From assembly GCA_013138975.1 (NCBI GenBank), contig WTBR01000033.1, positions 1 through 51,008 on the forward strand: 51,008 nt of DNA. Reading direction: 5' to 3'. The position numbers and the translations under genes were made by a program. This document shows, piece after piece, positions 24,637 to 33,779 of this stretch. Position 1 is the stretch's first letter; each line of letters begins with the position of its first letter. This DNA is from Bacteroidales bacterium (GTDB taxonomy: Bacteria > Bacteroidota > Bacteroidia > Bacteroidales > UBA12077). The notes below the pieces were generated by a model, which saw only the letters and a program-made list of their open reading frames with translations, was not told where the DNA came from and searched no databases.

Positions 24637-25410
24637 ATGAAAAAAAGAATTACATTATTATTTGGCTTAAGCTTAGCTGTTGGCCTTATGTTTACTTCAT
24701 GTGAAAAAGACGAAGAAACTACACCAAATCAAGAAGAAAAAGTATTATATCCAACAAAAATTACGGAATATGAAGACGGAGTTTACGATGGAGAAATAAC
24801 ATTTGAATATAATGCTGATAAAAAGTTAGTTAAAGTAGTTTACGATTCTGACTTTTATGAGACATATGCTTATGATACAGATGGGAAGGTAATTGAATAT
24901 AAGGAGTTTTACAATAATAGCCTTGATGTGCAGGAATCTATGGAATATAATACAAATGGGCAACTAATAAAGATTCAAAGGTATAATAATGGAATAGAAG
25001 GAGGTTGGTATTCTTACGAGTATGATAACCAAGGTAATGTTAGTAAAAGATCAGAACACTTAACAGATGGAACAGTTTATACTTATCGTACATACGAGTA
25101 TGATATTAATGGAAATTTAATAAATCGAAAGTATTTTTGGGAAGATTACGTAACAGGAACAATATTAACTGATACGTATGATGAAACTACATATGAATAT
25201 GATGACAAAAATAATATTTATAAAAATCTGAATTTACCTTTTAAGTATGAAACCTACATAAATAATGTTACAAAGGAAGTTTATACTGAAACTTCAGATG
25301 ATTATACTTATACAGGTATTTATACATATACGTATAATGAAGACAATTACCCAATAGAATATACTGAAGATGATGATGAACGATACGTAATAGAATATCA
25401 AGAATTATAA
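24637..25410 (+). CDS. Lipoprotein with YD-like tyrosine/aspartate repeats
   Basis: The 257-residue lipoprotein has Cys22 in MFTSCEKDEE. Residues 40-250 consist of short beta-rich repeats such as TFEYNADKKLVKV, YAYDTDGKVIEY and YEYDNQGNVSKR, each with a YxYDxxGxxxx core. This resembles the YD/RHS-type repeats of surface proteins and of small Bacteroidota lipoproteins. There is no RHS core or toxin domain. It should be anchored in the inner or outer membrane. Its function is unknown. It is separated from the upstream gene by an inverted-repeat spacer, and a 14-bp-stem hairpin follows at 25445. Confidence 0.7.
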   Translation: MKKRITLLFGLSLAVGLMFTSCEKDEETTPNQEEKVLYPTKITEYEDGVYDGEITFEYNADKKLVKVVYDSDFYETYAYDTDGKVIEYKEFYNNSLDVQESMEYNTNGQLIKIQRYNNGIEGGWYSYEYDNQGNVSKRSEHLTDGTVYTYRTYEYDINGNLINRKYFWEDYVTGTILTDTYDETTYEYDDKNNIYKNLNLPFKYETYINNVTKEVYTETSDDYTYTGIYTYTYNEDNYPIEYTEDDDERYVIEYQEL

Positions 25411-25444
25411 TTCTATTATAAAACACAATTATTATAAAAAAAAG

Positions 25445-25483
25445 CATAAGCTTCCCTAAATTAATTGCCTAGGGAAGCTTATG
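25445..25483. terminator. Strong 14-bp hairpin
   Basis: CATAAGCTTCCCTA (25445-25458) pairs perfectly with TAGGGAAGCTTATG (25470-25483) around an 11-base loop. It lies between the YD-like lipoprotein gene and the tail-collar gene. The run of eight A residues is on its left, so the T-run follows the hairpin only on the minus strand. On the plus strand it may serve as a 3'-end stabiliser and not as an intrinsic terminator. Confidence 0.6.
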
Positions 25484-25509
25484 TTAAAGTATCAATTAAA
25501 ATAATACTT

Positions 25510-26694
25510 ATGAAAAGTTTTACAAAAGGATTAATCATTTTTGCTTTTATTGCTTGCGGTATTAATGCTAAAGCACAAATAGGAATAAATATTTCTGATC
25601 CTGATTCTAGGGCAATTTTGCATATTGATCATCAAAAAAAAGGCGTATTATTCCCCAGAGTTGAAGAAATAGATAAAGTTGATAAAGTAAACGGAACTTT
25701 CTTCTATAGTAAAGTCGAACAAAAATTTTATTATTACAAGGAAAAATCGGATAGTTATCAATGTGTTAATCCATTTAATTCTACAAGTCCAAATAATGCA
25801 CGATTAAATGGTAGTCTAGAAATTACAGGTAATCTAGACGTTGAAGCTGAAAGTACAATTAGTGGGTTCGGCACTATTCCTATGGGAGGAATTATTATGT
25901 GGTCAGGAGAGCATGATGATATCCCTGACGGTTGGGCTTTATGTAACGGTGAAGTTGCAAATACAATACAAACACCAGATTTAAGAGGACGTTTTGTTGT
26001 TGGACATTCGTTGGGTTCTAAAATTTCACAAGACCCTGTTTATACTCTTATGAATGATTCAAATTATGCTGTTTCAAATACATATAATTATGTTGGTAAA
26101 GTAGGAGGGGACATTGTTGTTTCTTTAGAAGATGGGAATATTCCTAAACATAATCATGAATCAGGTAGTTTAGTTACACAGACCGCAGGAGCACATAGTC
26201 ATTTATATTCAGGATATAGGGCAGTTGACGATGGAGCTGGAGAACATGTAAAATCAAGAACAAGGATTGATTCAGATCCTGATGAATACGGAGGAGAGTC
26301 TGCAGGTATTCATAATCATTCGATTTCTGGCAGTACAAAAGATTGGGGAGGTGCTTGGCAAGAAGCTGTGAATGAATATGATTATACAGGCTCTCCATGT
26401 CAATACCTAATAAGTGAACCTAACTGTACAGATAAACATCCATATACTAATTCCGCCTTAGAGTCTGATGATTGTGGAAATTTCAGACCACTTATTCTTC
26501 CTGCAAAAGCTGCTAAGGTATTTGTTCCAATTCCAAATCTAGATTTTTTCGGAAGTAAGGTAGAATGCAAAAACCCTGATTATAACCCAAATTATGGTGT
26601 TGCGACGGAAATTTCTGCAGCTTACTTTGGTGTAGATCCAGTTAGCACTCGTCCACCATATTATGTAATAGCATTTATTATTAGGGTAAAATAG
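25510..26694 (+). CDS. Exported phage tail collar-domain protein
   Basis: The start at 25510 (MKSFTKGLIIFAFIACG) gives a proper signal peptide ending at AKAQ; an upstream in-frame TTG at 25465 lies inside a hairpin and is unlikely. The protein is 394 residues. The N-terminal 100 residues resemble the GINISDPDSRAILHID opening of Bacteroidota exported fibre-like proteins. The phage tail collar domain follows: IPMGGIIMWSG, IPDGWALCNGE and TPDLRGRFVVGHS, then IPKHNHE and the final RPPYYVIAFIIRVK. The collar domain trimerises phage tail fibres; here an exported chromosomal version suggests a trimeric surface fibre. The next gene starts 33 bp later. Confidence 0.8.
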   Translation: MKSFTKGLIIFAFIACGINAKAQIGINISDPDSRAILHIDHQKKGVLFPRVEEIDKVDKVNGTFFYSKVEQKFYYYKEKSDSYQCVNPFNSTSPNNARLNGSLEITGNLDVEAESTISGFGTIPMGGIIMWSGEHDDIPDGWALCNGEVANTIQTPDLRGRFVVGHSLGSKISQDPVYTLMNDSNYAVSNTYNYVGKVGGDIVVSLEDGNIPKHNHESGSLVTQTAGAHSHLYSGYRAVDDGAGEHVKSRTRIDSDPDEYGGESAGIHNHSISGSTKDWGGAWQEAVNEYDYTGSPCQYLISEPNCTDKHPYTNSALESDDCGNFRPLILPAKAAKVFVPIPNLDFFGSKVECKNPDYNPNYGVATEISAAYFGVDPVSTRPPYYVIAFIIRVK

Positions 26695-26727
26695 AAAAAT
26701 ATTAAAAGTTTTAAGGCTTAAACAAAA

Positions 26728-29700
26728 ATGAGATTAATTAATTTTTTAAGGAGAATACTAACTACAATTTTATTGTCCTTTATTTCAATATTTATTACTT
26801 ACAGTTCATCATGTTTACCGGGTTGGAAATATCAAATGGAACTGAATATTACTAGTAGTTCTGCATTAAGTAATTTTCAAGTAATGTTGGAATTTAATAC
26901 TGCAACATATGTTAGTTCAGGTAAAATGAATATTTCAGGATCCGATATTCGGTTCATGGATGATAATAATAATCTCTTATCTCATTGGATTGTTCCCGGA
27001 ACTTTTAATACAAGTAATACCCAAATATGGATTAATGTTAGCGATATAGCTGTAGGAGATTCAGAAATTTATATGTATTTCGGAAATAATGAAGCCTACA
27101 ACACATCAAGTGGAGAAGAAACATTTATGTTTTTCGATGACTTTGAAAGAGGGACAGATGATTGGGTCTCTTGTGGTGGGGGGCATTATTTAGATAATGG
27201 TTCAATTGTATTGTATTCCACAGAAGATAACAATAATCAGGCTTTAATGAAAACCAATCAAGCTTTTACAGCACCCTTTATTTCAGAAATGAAGGTGAAG
27301 AATGTTACAGGTGACAATTTAAGACAATTTAGCCTTTTACAAACGAACGCTGACGATGAAGGATTTGGACTAACAAGCATTGAATCGAATGTAATTGACT
27401 CCATGGAAATTACCCGGTTTAGTTCTGGAACTAATTGTTTTATTGAAGAAAAGGCTTATGGTAATGCGAAACTAACTTCAGGAACATCAGGAATATGGCA
27501 ATTTATTTGGAGTAGTCCTAATAGTCAAAATGGGGTAAAAGGTGAAAGCGATGTTAATTTGCAAGCTACAGATAATGCTTATAGCTCTCCGGTTTCTTTA
27601 AATTCAGGTCTTGCTGTTTTTGGAAGCATTGCTTCTGTAACTGTCGATTGGTATAGAATAAGAAAATATGCAAGTACAGAACCTACAATTGTTATAAATG
27701 CCCCTACAGAAATTGAACTGCCCGATGCAGGTAATATCAATATTGGATCAAATGCGCCCCTTTGCGAAGGAGAATCCTTATATTTAAATGCAGAGGCAAT
27801 TGCAAATGCTGATTATACTTGGTTCAATCCAATTGGAACCGAAATTTCAAATATTGTAATACCTGAAGAAATTCCTAATCCCTCTGCCGGTAATTATCAG
27901 CTTATAGTTGTACCCACGCTTGGAGCTTGTACATCAATTACATTAGAAGTCGAAGTCGATATTTACCCAACAGCAAATGCAGAAACAATTGAAGGAGATA
28001 CAGCAGTTTGTGCCGGAGTTAATGATTATTATCTAGAGCTAAAAGATTATGTAGGTGAAATAGTGCGATGGGAATATTCACTTACCGGAGGCGATCCTTG
28101 GGCAACCATTAATAATACATCTTCTCGACAAGATTATCAAAATTTATTGCAAACAACTTACTACAGAGCTGTTGTAAAAAGTGGTGAATGCAGTCAAGAA
28201 ATATCCGAAGTTGCTACCATAACAGTTAATTCACCTTCCGATGCAGGAAATGCAATTGGAAATGCAAACATATGTAATAACGAAAGTGCATTAATTAGTT
28301 TAAATAATTATACAGGAGATTCAATTTTCTGGGAAAAGTCAACGGATCAAATCACATGGAATTCAGCAAGTATTTATACTGATAATTTCAATACAGGCAA
28401 TCTCACTACAACAACATATTACCGGGCAATTGTAAATAATGGCACATGCCAATCCGATACCTCAAATCAAATAGAAATTATTGTAAACCCTACTTCTGTT
28501 GGAGGAACACTTGAATTAGATACTATTTGTTCAGGCAGTTCAGGGGAATTAGAATTAACGGGATATACCGGAAACATACTTCGTTGGGAAGAATCTGCAA
28601 ATGGCGGCAATCCTTGGGCAGAAGTGCAGGAAACAGAAGTGAAATTAAATTATGAAAATTTTACCGATACAAAATATTATAGAGTAGTTATTCAAAGTGC
28701 AGGTTGCGATACTGTTTATTCTGAAATGGGAGGAGTAATTGTTGATCAAAATCCTGTGGTAAATAATATTGAGGGAGCTAATACGGTATGTTTTCAAATA
28801 AACGATGGAGATATTATACTTTCAGATTATTCAGGGATTATTTATGAATGGTATTTCTCAGAGGATAACGAAGATTCATGGGGAATTATGAATTTAGATA
28901 ATGATACAATAACATATGCTAATTTGGAGTTAACAACTCATTTCAGAGCTCAACTTCAAAGTGAGTATAATAAATGTAGCGATATATACTCAAATTCAGT
29001 AAAAGTAACCGTAAACGAAACTACTTTAGGTGGTGTTGCAGGAAACTCAGCAACCGTATGTAGCATCGAAAATCAGGGGGTAATAAAATTATCAGCTTAT
29101 CGTGGCGAAATTCTTAGGTGGGAAAAATCTAATACAGGTAAAACACCTTGGGAAGTTATTGCAGTTACCGCAGATAGTTTAGAATATATCGATCAAAAAG
29201 AAAATACGTATTACCGTGCTGTTGTTCAAAATGGTGCATGTGCCATTGAATTTTCTGATAGCACCTTAATAAAAGTTGATCAAGCATCAAACGCAGGAAT
29301 AATTACCGGCTCTACTTCTCATTGTGCAGAAAGTAATCAGGGGTCATTAATTTTAACAAATTATACAGGAGCAGTTAGCAAATGGGAATCATCTCTTGAT
29401 CAGGAAATATGGCAATATAAAAGTTATATCACTCCTAATACTATTGATTATAATAATCTAAGCGACACAACTTATTTTAAAGTAATTACTCAAAATGGAG
29501 TATGCCCCGCCGATACATCAGAAATAGCAAATATTAAAATACATCCCTTACCAATTGTCGATTTTGAATCCGATACTGTTCAGCTTGGGCAAGCAACACA
29601 TTTTAATAATTTATCTTCAATTCCTTCAGGAAGTTTAACCGAGTTTCAATGGGATTTCGATAATGGTTCAAGTTCAATAGCTAAGCAACCTATTGAAACT

Positions 29701-31764
29701 TACAGCGAAGCAAAAACATATTTTGTATTACTAAAAGTTAAATCAGATAAAGGTTGTCTCGATTCAATAAAAAAAGCAGTGCTAGTTTATCCTATTCCTC
29801 AAGTTGATTTTAACTTCGAGAATATTTGTTTGAATGATACAATGTACTTTGTTAATAGCTCTACCATAAGTTCAGGAACTGTAACTTATGAATGGAGCTT
29901 TGGCGATGGAAATACTTCAAACCTAAATAGCCCTTATCATATTTATGCTACAGATGGAGAGTATGAAGTTACCTTAACTGCAACCACCGATAAAGGAGTG
30001 CAAAGCAATAAAATAAATACTGTAGAGGTATATGCCAGAGCAAATATCGATTTCCAGTTTCAAGATAAATGCGAGAAGGAATCGGTTACATTTCTAAATC
30101 AAGCAAATATTGCTAATGGATCCTTAAATTTCCATTGGGATTTTGGCGATGGACAAACATCAACACTGATAAATGGGAGTCACGCTTATGAAAACTACGG
30201 AGATTATAATATTGAATTGATCGCTACATCAAATTATAATTGTATTGATACTTTAATAAAACCAATAAGCATTTATCCAATTCCGATCGTAGAATTTAAC
30301 GTTGATGATGTACCCTACCAAACTCTCGCTACTTTTATCGATAATTCAAGCATTGAATCAGGAACAATAAGTTCATGGAATTGGAGTTTTGGAGATGGTA
30401 ATTATTCAAATGCTCAGAATCCTGAATATTTATATTCTTCTCCGGGAAATTATTTAGTAAACTTATCCATTAGTTCAGATTTTGCTTGTAATAATTCGAT
30501 TGCAAAAAACATTAACATATATCCTTTGCCAAATGCAAGCTTTACTGCTGAAAATGTTTGTCATGGAGAAACTGTAGAGTTTATAAATCAAACATCAATC
30601 CTTTCTGGAGGACTTAATTTTGAATGGAATTTTGACGATGGTGAAACCTCTGTAGAAACTAATCCGGTGCATAATTACGAAGAATCAGGGATTTATACCG
30701 TAACATTAATTGTAATATCAGATTCAGATGGTAGAGATACGGTACAAAATCAAATCGAAGTATATCCGAATCCGGTATCCGATTTTTTAGTGCCGGATGT
30801 TTGCGATGGCTACACATCGATTTTTACAAATATCTCAACAATTAGTTCGGGGAGTATAAATTCATGTACTTGGGATTTTGGCGATGGCACAAACTCTATT
30901 CAATACAGTCCTGTTAAATTGTATTTAAATGCTGGAGTAAGTAATGTTGAATTACATACAGTTTCGGAGAATGGATGTGAGAATTCTATTGTAAAAGAAG
31001 CATATGTACGTAAAAATCCATTAGCAGATTTTAGTGTTTCTAATGAGTGTTTAGGTGTAAATGTAAATATTACAAATCATTCTAAGTGCGACGAAGGAAG
31101 TGTTTCCTATTATTGGCAGTTTGGCGATGGAGCCAATTCTATAATAGAAAATCCAGATCATAATTATACCGGTTCAGGAATATATAGTATAAAATTAATC
31201 TCGCGATCATCATATCAATGCGTTGATTCTCTTTCTCGATATGTTACAATTTATAATCTGCCGCAAGTAGATGCAGGTATTGACACCTCTGTGAGTAGAG
31301 GTTTCTCAGTTGTTTTACAAGCAAGTGGTGCAAATATATTTGACTGGTCGCCGGCTGAGTCTCTCGATAATCCCGGTGTTTTTAACCCAATTGCACGGCC
31401 AATGGAAACAACAACATATTCTGTTAGAGGTATTGATGTAAATAATTGTGAAAATACCGATGAGATAACAGTTTCGGTAAATGATGATTATCAGGTAATA
31501 GCCAGTAATATTTTAACACCCGATTATAATGGTTTAAATGATACTTGGAAAATTACAAATATTGATGCATTTGAAACGGCTACAGTGTATATATTTAATC
31601 GCTGGGGCGAACAAGTATACAGTAAAAAAGGGTATATGAACGATTGGGACGGCAGAAACAATAATGGTGATGTATTACCGGATGGCACATATTATTACAT
31701 TATAAAATTCCCAAATAGTTCAAAGCATTATTCAGGATCAATCACTATTTTAAGAAACCAATAA
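26728..31764 (+). CDS. Giant multi-PKD surface protein with T9SS type B (CHU_C) sorting domain
   Basis: The 1,678-residue protein has a signal peptide. Residues 30-125 match DUF2341 (WKYQMELNITSSSALSNFQV, IYMYFGN), followed by a lectin-like region. Between about 410 and 970 are six repeats of about 90 residues, each with a leading cysteine, a central Trp and TYYRAVV or similar. Seven PKD domains (FGDG or FDDG cores) fill about 970-1510. The C-terminal 85 residues are the type B sorting domain: ILTPDYNGLNDTWKI, VYIFNRWGEQVY and DGTYYYIIKF. Type B proteins are exported by T9SS with the help of a linked PorP/SprF protein, which is the next gene. Likely a filamentous adhesin of the SprB kind. Confidence 0.9.
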   Translation: MRLINFLRRILTTILLSFISIFITYSSSCLPGWKYQMELNITSSSALSNFQVMLEFNTATYVSSGKMNISGSDIRFMDDNNNLLSHWIVPGTFNTSNTQIWINVSDIAVGDSEIYMYFGNNEAYNTSSGEETFMFFDDFERGTDDWVSCGGGHYLDNGSIVLYSTEDNNNQALMKTNQAFTAPFISEMKVKNVTGDNLRQFSLLQTNADDEGFGLTSIESNVIDSMEITRFSSGTNCFIEEKAYGNAKLTSGTSGIWQFIWSSPNSQNGVKGESDVNLQATDNAYSSPVSLNSGLAVFGSIASVTVDWYRIRKYASTEPTIVINAPTEIELPDAGNINIGSNAPLCEGESLYLNAEAIANADYTWFNPIGTEISNIVIPEEIPNPSAGNYQLIVVPTLGACTSITLEVEVDIYPTANAETIEGDTAVCAGVNDYYLELKDYVGEIVRWEYSLTGGDPWATINNTSSRQDYQNLLQTTYYRAVVKSGECSQEISEVATITVNSPSDAGNAIGNANICNNESALISLNNYTGDSIFWEKSTDQITWNSASIYTDNFNTGNLTTTTYYRAIVNNGTCQSDTSNQIEIIVNPTSVGGTLELDTICSGSSGELELTGYTGNILRWEESANGGNPWAEVQETEVKLNYENFTDTKYYRVVIQSAGCDTVYSEMGGVIVDQNPVVNNIEGANTVCFQINDGDIILSDYSGIIYEWYFSEDNEDSWGIMNLDNDTITYANLELTTHFRAQLQSEYNKCSDIYSNSVKVTVNETTLGGVAGNSATVCSIENQGVIKLSAYRGEILRWEKSNTGKTPWEVIAVTADSLEYIDQKENTYYRAVVQNGACAIEFSDSTLIKVDQASNAGIITGSTSHCAESNQGSLILTNYTGAVSKWESSLDQEIWQYKSYITPNTIDYNNLSDTTYFKVITQNGVCPADTSEIANIKIHPLPIVDFESDTVQLGQATHFNNLSSIPSGSLTEFQWDFDNGSSSIAKQPIETYSEAKTYFVLLKVKSDKGCLDSIKKAVLVYPIPQVDFNFENICLNDTMYFVNSSTISSGTVTYEWSFGDGNTSNLNSPYHIYATDGEYEVTLTATTDKGVQSNKINTVEVYARANIDFQFQDKCEKESVTFLNQANIANGSLNFHWDFGDGQTSTLINGSHAYENYGDYNIELIATSNYNCIDTLIKPISIYPIPIVEFNVDDVPYQTLATFIDNSSIESGTISSWNWSFGDGNYSNAQNPEYLYSSPGNYLVNLSISSDFACNNSIAKNINIYPLPNASFTAENVCHGETVEFINQTSILSGGLNFEWNFDDGETSVETNPVHNYEESGIYTVTLIVISDSDGRDTVQNQIEVYPNPVSDFLVPDVCDGYTSIFTNISTISSGSINSCTWDFGDGTNSIQYSPVKLYLNAGVSNVELHTVSENGCENSIVKEAYVRKNPLADFSVSNECLGVNVNITNHSKCDEGSVSYYWQFGDGANSIIENPDHNYTGSGIYSIKLISRSSYQCVDSLSRYVTIYNLPQVDAGIDTSVSRGFSVVLQASGANIFDWSPAESLDNPGVFNPIARPMETTTYSVRGIDVNNCENTDEITVSVNDDYQVIASNILTPDYNGLNDTWKITNIDAFETATVYIFNRWGEQVYSKKGYMNDWDGRNNNGDVLPDGTYYYIIKFPNSSKHYSGSITILRNQ

Positions 31765-31815
31765 TGTCGAAAATATGGTTCATTCTGGAAATAAGTAGTT
31801 ATAAATAATAACTAA

Positions 31816-31968
31816 CTCCGTCCTTTAGGGCGGAGAAAAAAATAAGAATAATAATCGGGCTTTAGCCCAAAATTATTGATATCATTATCCTCGGTATAAA
31901 TAACGGGGGTTAGTATATAAGTTGTGAATACAGCTTTGACCTTTCAGAGTCTTTAGACCTGAAAGAGT
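31816..31968. repeat. Cluster of REP-like palindromes
   Basis: Within 232 bp of noncoding DNA are CTCCGTCC-TTTA-GGGCGGAG (31816-31835), GGGC-TTTA-GCCC (31857-31868) and CTTTCAG pairing with CTGAAAG (31941-31965). The first two share the same TTTA loop. Such sequences are typical of REP elements mobilised in trans by Y1 transposases; no such transposase is in the window. Confidence 0.65.
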
Positions 31969-31996
31969 CAATAGTTGAATTAAGAAAATTGAAGAA

Positions 31997-33670
31997 ATGA
32001 AGCAGATTTGTGAGTTAAAGATTTATAAGCAATCATTAAGAAAAGCGTTTATTAATGTACAAATTAGTTTAATAAGCCTTTGTGAAACTTTGTGTATCCT
32101 TTGTGTCACTTTGTGGAATAGTCTTAATGTGTTGTTACACAGAGATTCGGAAGGTAACACAGTGCAAGTAAGCAATGATTATTCTAATTTAAGGGCTGTC
32201 TTTTCGGTATATAATAAAATATTAATAAAGGGTATAATTATTTTCATTTTATTACTTTCAGTTCAGGAATTGGAAGCCCAACAAGTCCCCATGTCAAATA
32301 ATTACTACATTAATAAGTTTGTTTACAATCCGGCACAAATTGGAGAATATAGTTTTACACAAACTTTTTTCCAGGCTCGAAAACAATGGATGGGAATTGA
32401 AGGAGCACCGGAAACCTATTTATTTTCGATAGATGGACAGGTTAACGCAGATAAAATTGGCATTGGTGCTATTTTTTACAATGACGTTACCGGTGTAGTA
32501 GGAAGAACCGCCGGATATGCTGCCTATAGGTACAGACTTAGATTTTACGACGAACATGTTATAGATTTAGGTATATCAGCAGGATTTCTACAAAATAAAA
32601 TCTATTTTGATAAAATAAGAACGGAAGACCCGAGCGAAGGAAGTATCCTTGAAAACGAAGAAAAGAAAACCACTTTTGATGCAAATTTTGGTGTGAATTA
32701 TAAATTCAGAAATTTACAAATCGGGATAGCGTCATTTCAGTTATTTAGTAATAATTTATATTATCAAACCAGCGACAATCTACAATCGGTTAATTATAAA
32801 CTTATCAGGCATTTTATTGGAACGGTAAGCTATAAACAGCAATTAAACAGGGATCTCAGAATCGATCCTCAGTTTGTTATAAAGGATGTGCAAGGAATGC
32901 CCCTACAATTTGATATTGGCACATTTATTAATTGGCGCGATTTAGCATGGTTTGGAATTAATTATCAGCATAATTACAGCGTAAGTCTATCGCTTGGTGG
33001 AGTAGTACACGATAAGTATGTAATTTCTTATTCATATGATATTCCCACAGGTAATATAGCTAATTTTACTACCGGAGGACATGAGTTTCTGGTGGGAATA
33101 CGTTTTTTTAAGAATTCCGATAAAAATGCTCTTAAAGGAAATAACCGAAAAGATTTAAATCACCTTAAAAAACTCTCGCAAGAACAATACGAGGAAATAG
33201 AAAAGCTAAGGGATGAGAACAAAGAATTAAAAGAGAAAGTAAATTCAAATTCACAGGATGTTCAAAATCAAAAAGAAGAAATAAATAAGTTAAAAGAGAT
33301 TTATAAAAAAGATCAGGGACAAATTAATCAAGCAATTGATAAATATCAGATAAGCATTGAAGAATTAGATTCGTTGGATTTTACCGAAAGTTCAGAAGAA
33401 AAACAGTTTTATGTTGTTCTTGGAGCATACCTGGAAATTCAGGATGCAAAGTTATTTCAGAAAGTTATGGAACGTGAAATTGGACTTGAAACAAAGGTAG
33501 TTCAACGCGACGATGGTAGATACTTTTTTGTATACACCCGTGATTTTAATAAAGATATTGAATCGAAAAAAGCAATTAAAAGAGAATTTCGCCTATTACA
33601 AAGGTTAAAACTCGATGAATATATTACAGGAAACGTGTGGATTTATAATACAAAACAAAACGAATACTAA
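31997..33670 (+). CDS. PorP/SprF-family T9SS outer-membrane protein with C-terminal SPOR domain
   Basis: The protein is PorP/SprF-like: MSNNYYINKFVYNPAQIGEY right after an AQ signal-cleavage site near residue 95, then an outer-membrane barrel to about 375. A coiled coil follows at about 390-440 and a SPOR-like peptidoglycan-binding domain at about 465-550 (QFYVVLGAYLEIQDAKLF). Start choice is uncertain. ATG at 31997 puts about 75 residues before the hydrophobic signal segment, and those codons run through the CTTTGTG repeat tract. GTG at 32162 (56th codon) is the last standard in-frame alternative seen before the signal segment. SprF-like proteins assist export of their neighbouring type B adhesin; the preceding gene is such an adhesin. 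The SPOR domain may anchor the complex to the cell wall. Confidence 0.85.
   Translation: MKQICELKIYKQSLRKAFINVQISLISLCETLCILCVTLWNSLNVLLHRDSEGNTVQVSNDYSNLRAVFSVYNKILIKGIIIFILLLSVQELEAQQVPMSNNYYINKFVYNPAQIGEYSFTQTFFQARKQWMGIEGAPETYLFSIDGQVNADKIGIGAIFYNDVTGVVGRTAGYAAYRYRLRFYDEHVIDLGISAGFLQNKIYFDKIRTEDPSEGSILENEEKKTTFDANFGVNYKFRNLQIGIASFQLFSNNLYYQTSDNLQSVNYKLIRHFIGTVSYKQQLNRDLRIDPQFVIKDVQGMPLQFDIGTFINWRDLAWFGINYQHNYSVSLSLGGVVHDKYVISYSYDIPTGNIANFTTGGHEFLVGIRFFKNSDKNALKGNNRKDLNHLKKLSQEQYEEIEKLRDENKELKEKVNSNSQDVQNQKEEINKLKEIYKKDQGQINQAIDKYQISIEELDSLDFTESSEEKQFYVVLGAYLEIQDAKLFQKVMEREIGLETKVVQRDDGRYFFVYTRDFNKDIESKKAIKREFRLLQRLKLDEYITGNVWIYNTKQNEY
32078..32116. repeat. CTTTGTG tandem tract inside the 5' end of the PorP/SprF frame
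   Basis: Four copies of CTTTGTG begin at 32078, 32088, 32099 and 32109, spaced 10-11 bp apart. Downstream, TTACACAGAG is followed by GTAACACAG. This looks like dispersed intergenic repeat DNA that lies in the reading frame, and it argues against translation from 31997. Confidence 0.55.
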
Positions 33671-33714
33671 AATTTAAGAAGGAAGGTGCTTCAAATAGCT
33701 GTCACACTGGGCTG

Positions 33715-33739
33715 TCACACTGAGCCTGTCGAAGTGTGA
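33715..33739. repeat. Dispersed palindromic element, single copy
   Basis: TCACACTGAGC followed by CTGTCGAAGTGTGA differs by one base from the element at 22343-22367. A truncated copy, GTCACACTGGGC, precedes it at 33701-33712. It lies 40 bp before the M15 peptidase gene, whose leader also matches that of the transglutaminase-like gene. Confidence 0.75.
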
Positions 33740-33779
33740 ATCTAAGAAAATGCACTCAATAGTTAACAAATTATTTTAG

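Noticed and set aside
24637..25410. YD-like lipoprotein as an RHS polymorphic toxin
   Set aside because: It is short and has only the repeat region, with no RHS core, cleavage motif or toxin domain.
25465..25509. Upstream TTG start for the tail-collar protein
   Set aside because: The extra codons lie within a strong hairpin, and the ATG at 25510 starts a normal signal peptide.
25510..26694. Tail-collar gene as evidence for a prophage or contractile injection system
   Set aside because: No sheath, tube, baseplate, capsid, integrase or ATPase gene is present in the window, and the protein has a Sec signal.
31816..31868. CTCCG hairpin as the terminator of the type B adhesin gene
   Set aside because: On the plus strand the hairpin is followed by A residues, not T; it fits a dispersed REP better.
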